Positions 6,526-6,541 of a stretch of DNA of 6,541 nt are shown piece by piece. The stretch comes from Campylobacteraceae bacterium. Its GTDB lineage: Bacteria; Campylobacterota; Campylobacteria; Campylobacterales; UBA6016. Within the stretch, counting starts at the first letter, position 1. Each line of letters begins with the position of its first letter. The stretch spans positions 1 through 6,541 of the forward strand of contig JAEMQC010000114.1 in NCBI GenBank assembly GCA_022758985.1. The letters run 5' to 3'. The notes under the pieces were generated by a model. That model searched no databases and was not told the origin of the DNA. It saw only the letters and a program-made list of their open reading frames with translations. Both the position numbers and the translations under genes were made by a program.

Positions 6526-6541
6526 ATCAGTGTTTAATTTA

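Noticed and set aside
6459..6541. tRNA or other RNA gene at the right edge
   Set aside because: The paired ends form one imperfect stem, with no cloverleaf, no T-arm and no recognised RNA family.

Overview
The window comes from a member of the Campylobacterota, most likely a Campylobacter with moderate GC content (the higher-GC oral and gut species rather than C. jejuni). Two things suggest this. The order fabZ-lpxA-clpX-mreB-mreC is the one I know from Campylobacter and Helicobacter. The two best promoter candidates also look epsilonproteobacterial: a good -10 box, no clear -35, and in one case a T-run just upstream. The species call is inference, since no rRNA or other marker is present.

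All ten genes I can support lie on the minus strand, so the window reads right to left. A perfect TATAAT at 6453-6458 leads into a cytoplasmic cyclophilin (5922-6422). A class I glutamine amidotransferase-like protein follows one base later (5249-5920). After a 36-base gap comes a two-gene toxin-antitoxin module: a PF09720-like antitoxin (5003-5212) and a ParE/RelE-like toxin (4723-5028), overlapping by 26 bases. The toxin stop overlaps the start of queH, the B12-independent epoxyqueuosine reductase (3671-4723), in a TAATG junction. A 58-base gap then carries a second promoter.

From there runs the conserved block fabZ (3172-3612), lpxA (2378-3172), clpX (1141-2385), mreB (83-1117) and the first 30 codons of mreC (1-90, cut by the window edge). 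These genes overlap by 1 or 8 bases or sit 23 bases apart, so they are almost certainly one translationally coupled operon. It links fatty-acid and lipid A synthesis (FabZ supplies the 3-hydroxyacyl-ACP precursor balance, LpxA starts lipid A), regulated proteolysis (ClpX) and the rod-shape machinery (MreB, MreC).

The right edge (6423-6541) is non-coding as far as I can see. It holds the cyclophilin leader and promoter and, upstream of them, a 41-base imperfect palindrome. I saw no RNA gene, CRISPR array, insertion sequence or phage gene. Most of the window is ordinary core genome. The accessory part is the toxin-antitoxin pair and perhaps the amidotransferase. I did not find evidence for a wholly new system. 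The points most worth checking are the coupling of the toxin gene to queH, the unassigned C-terminal half of QueH, and the palindrome at the right edge.
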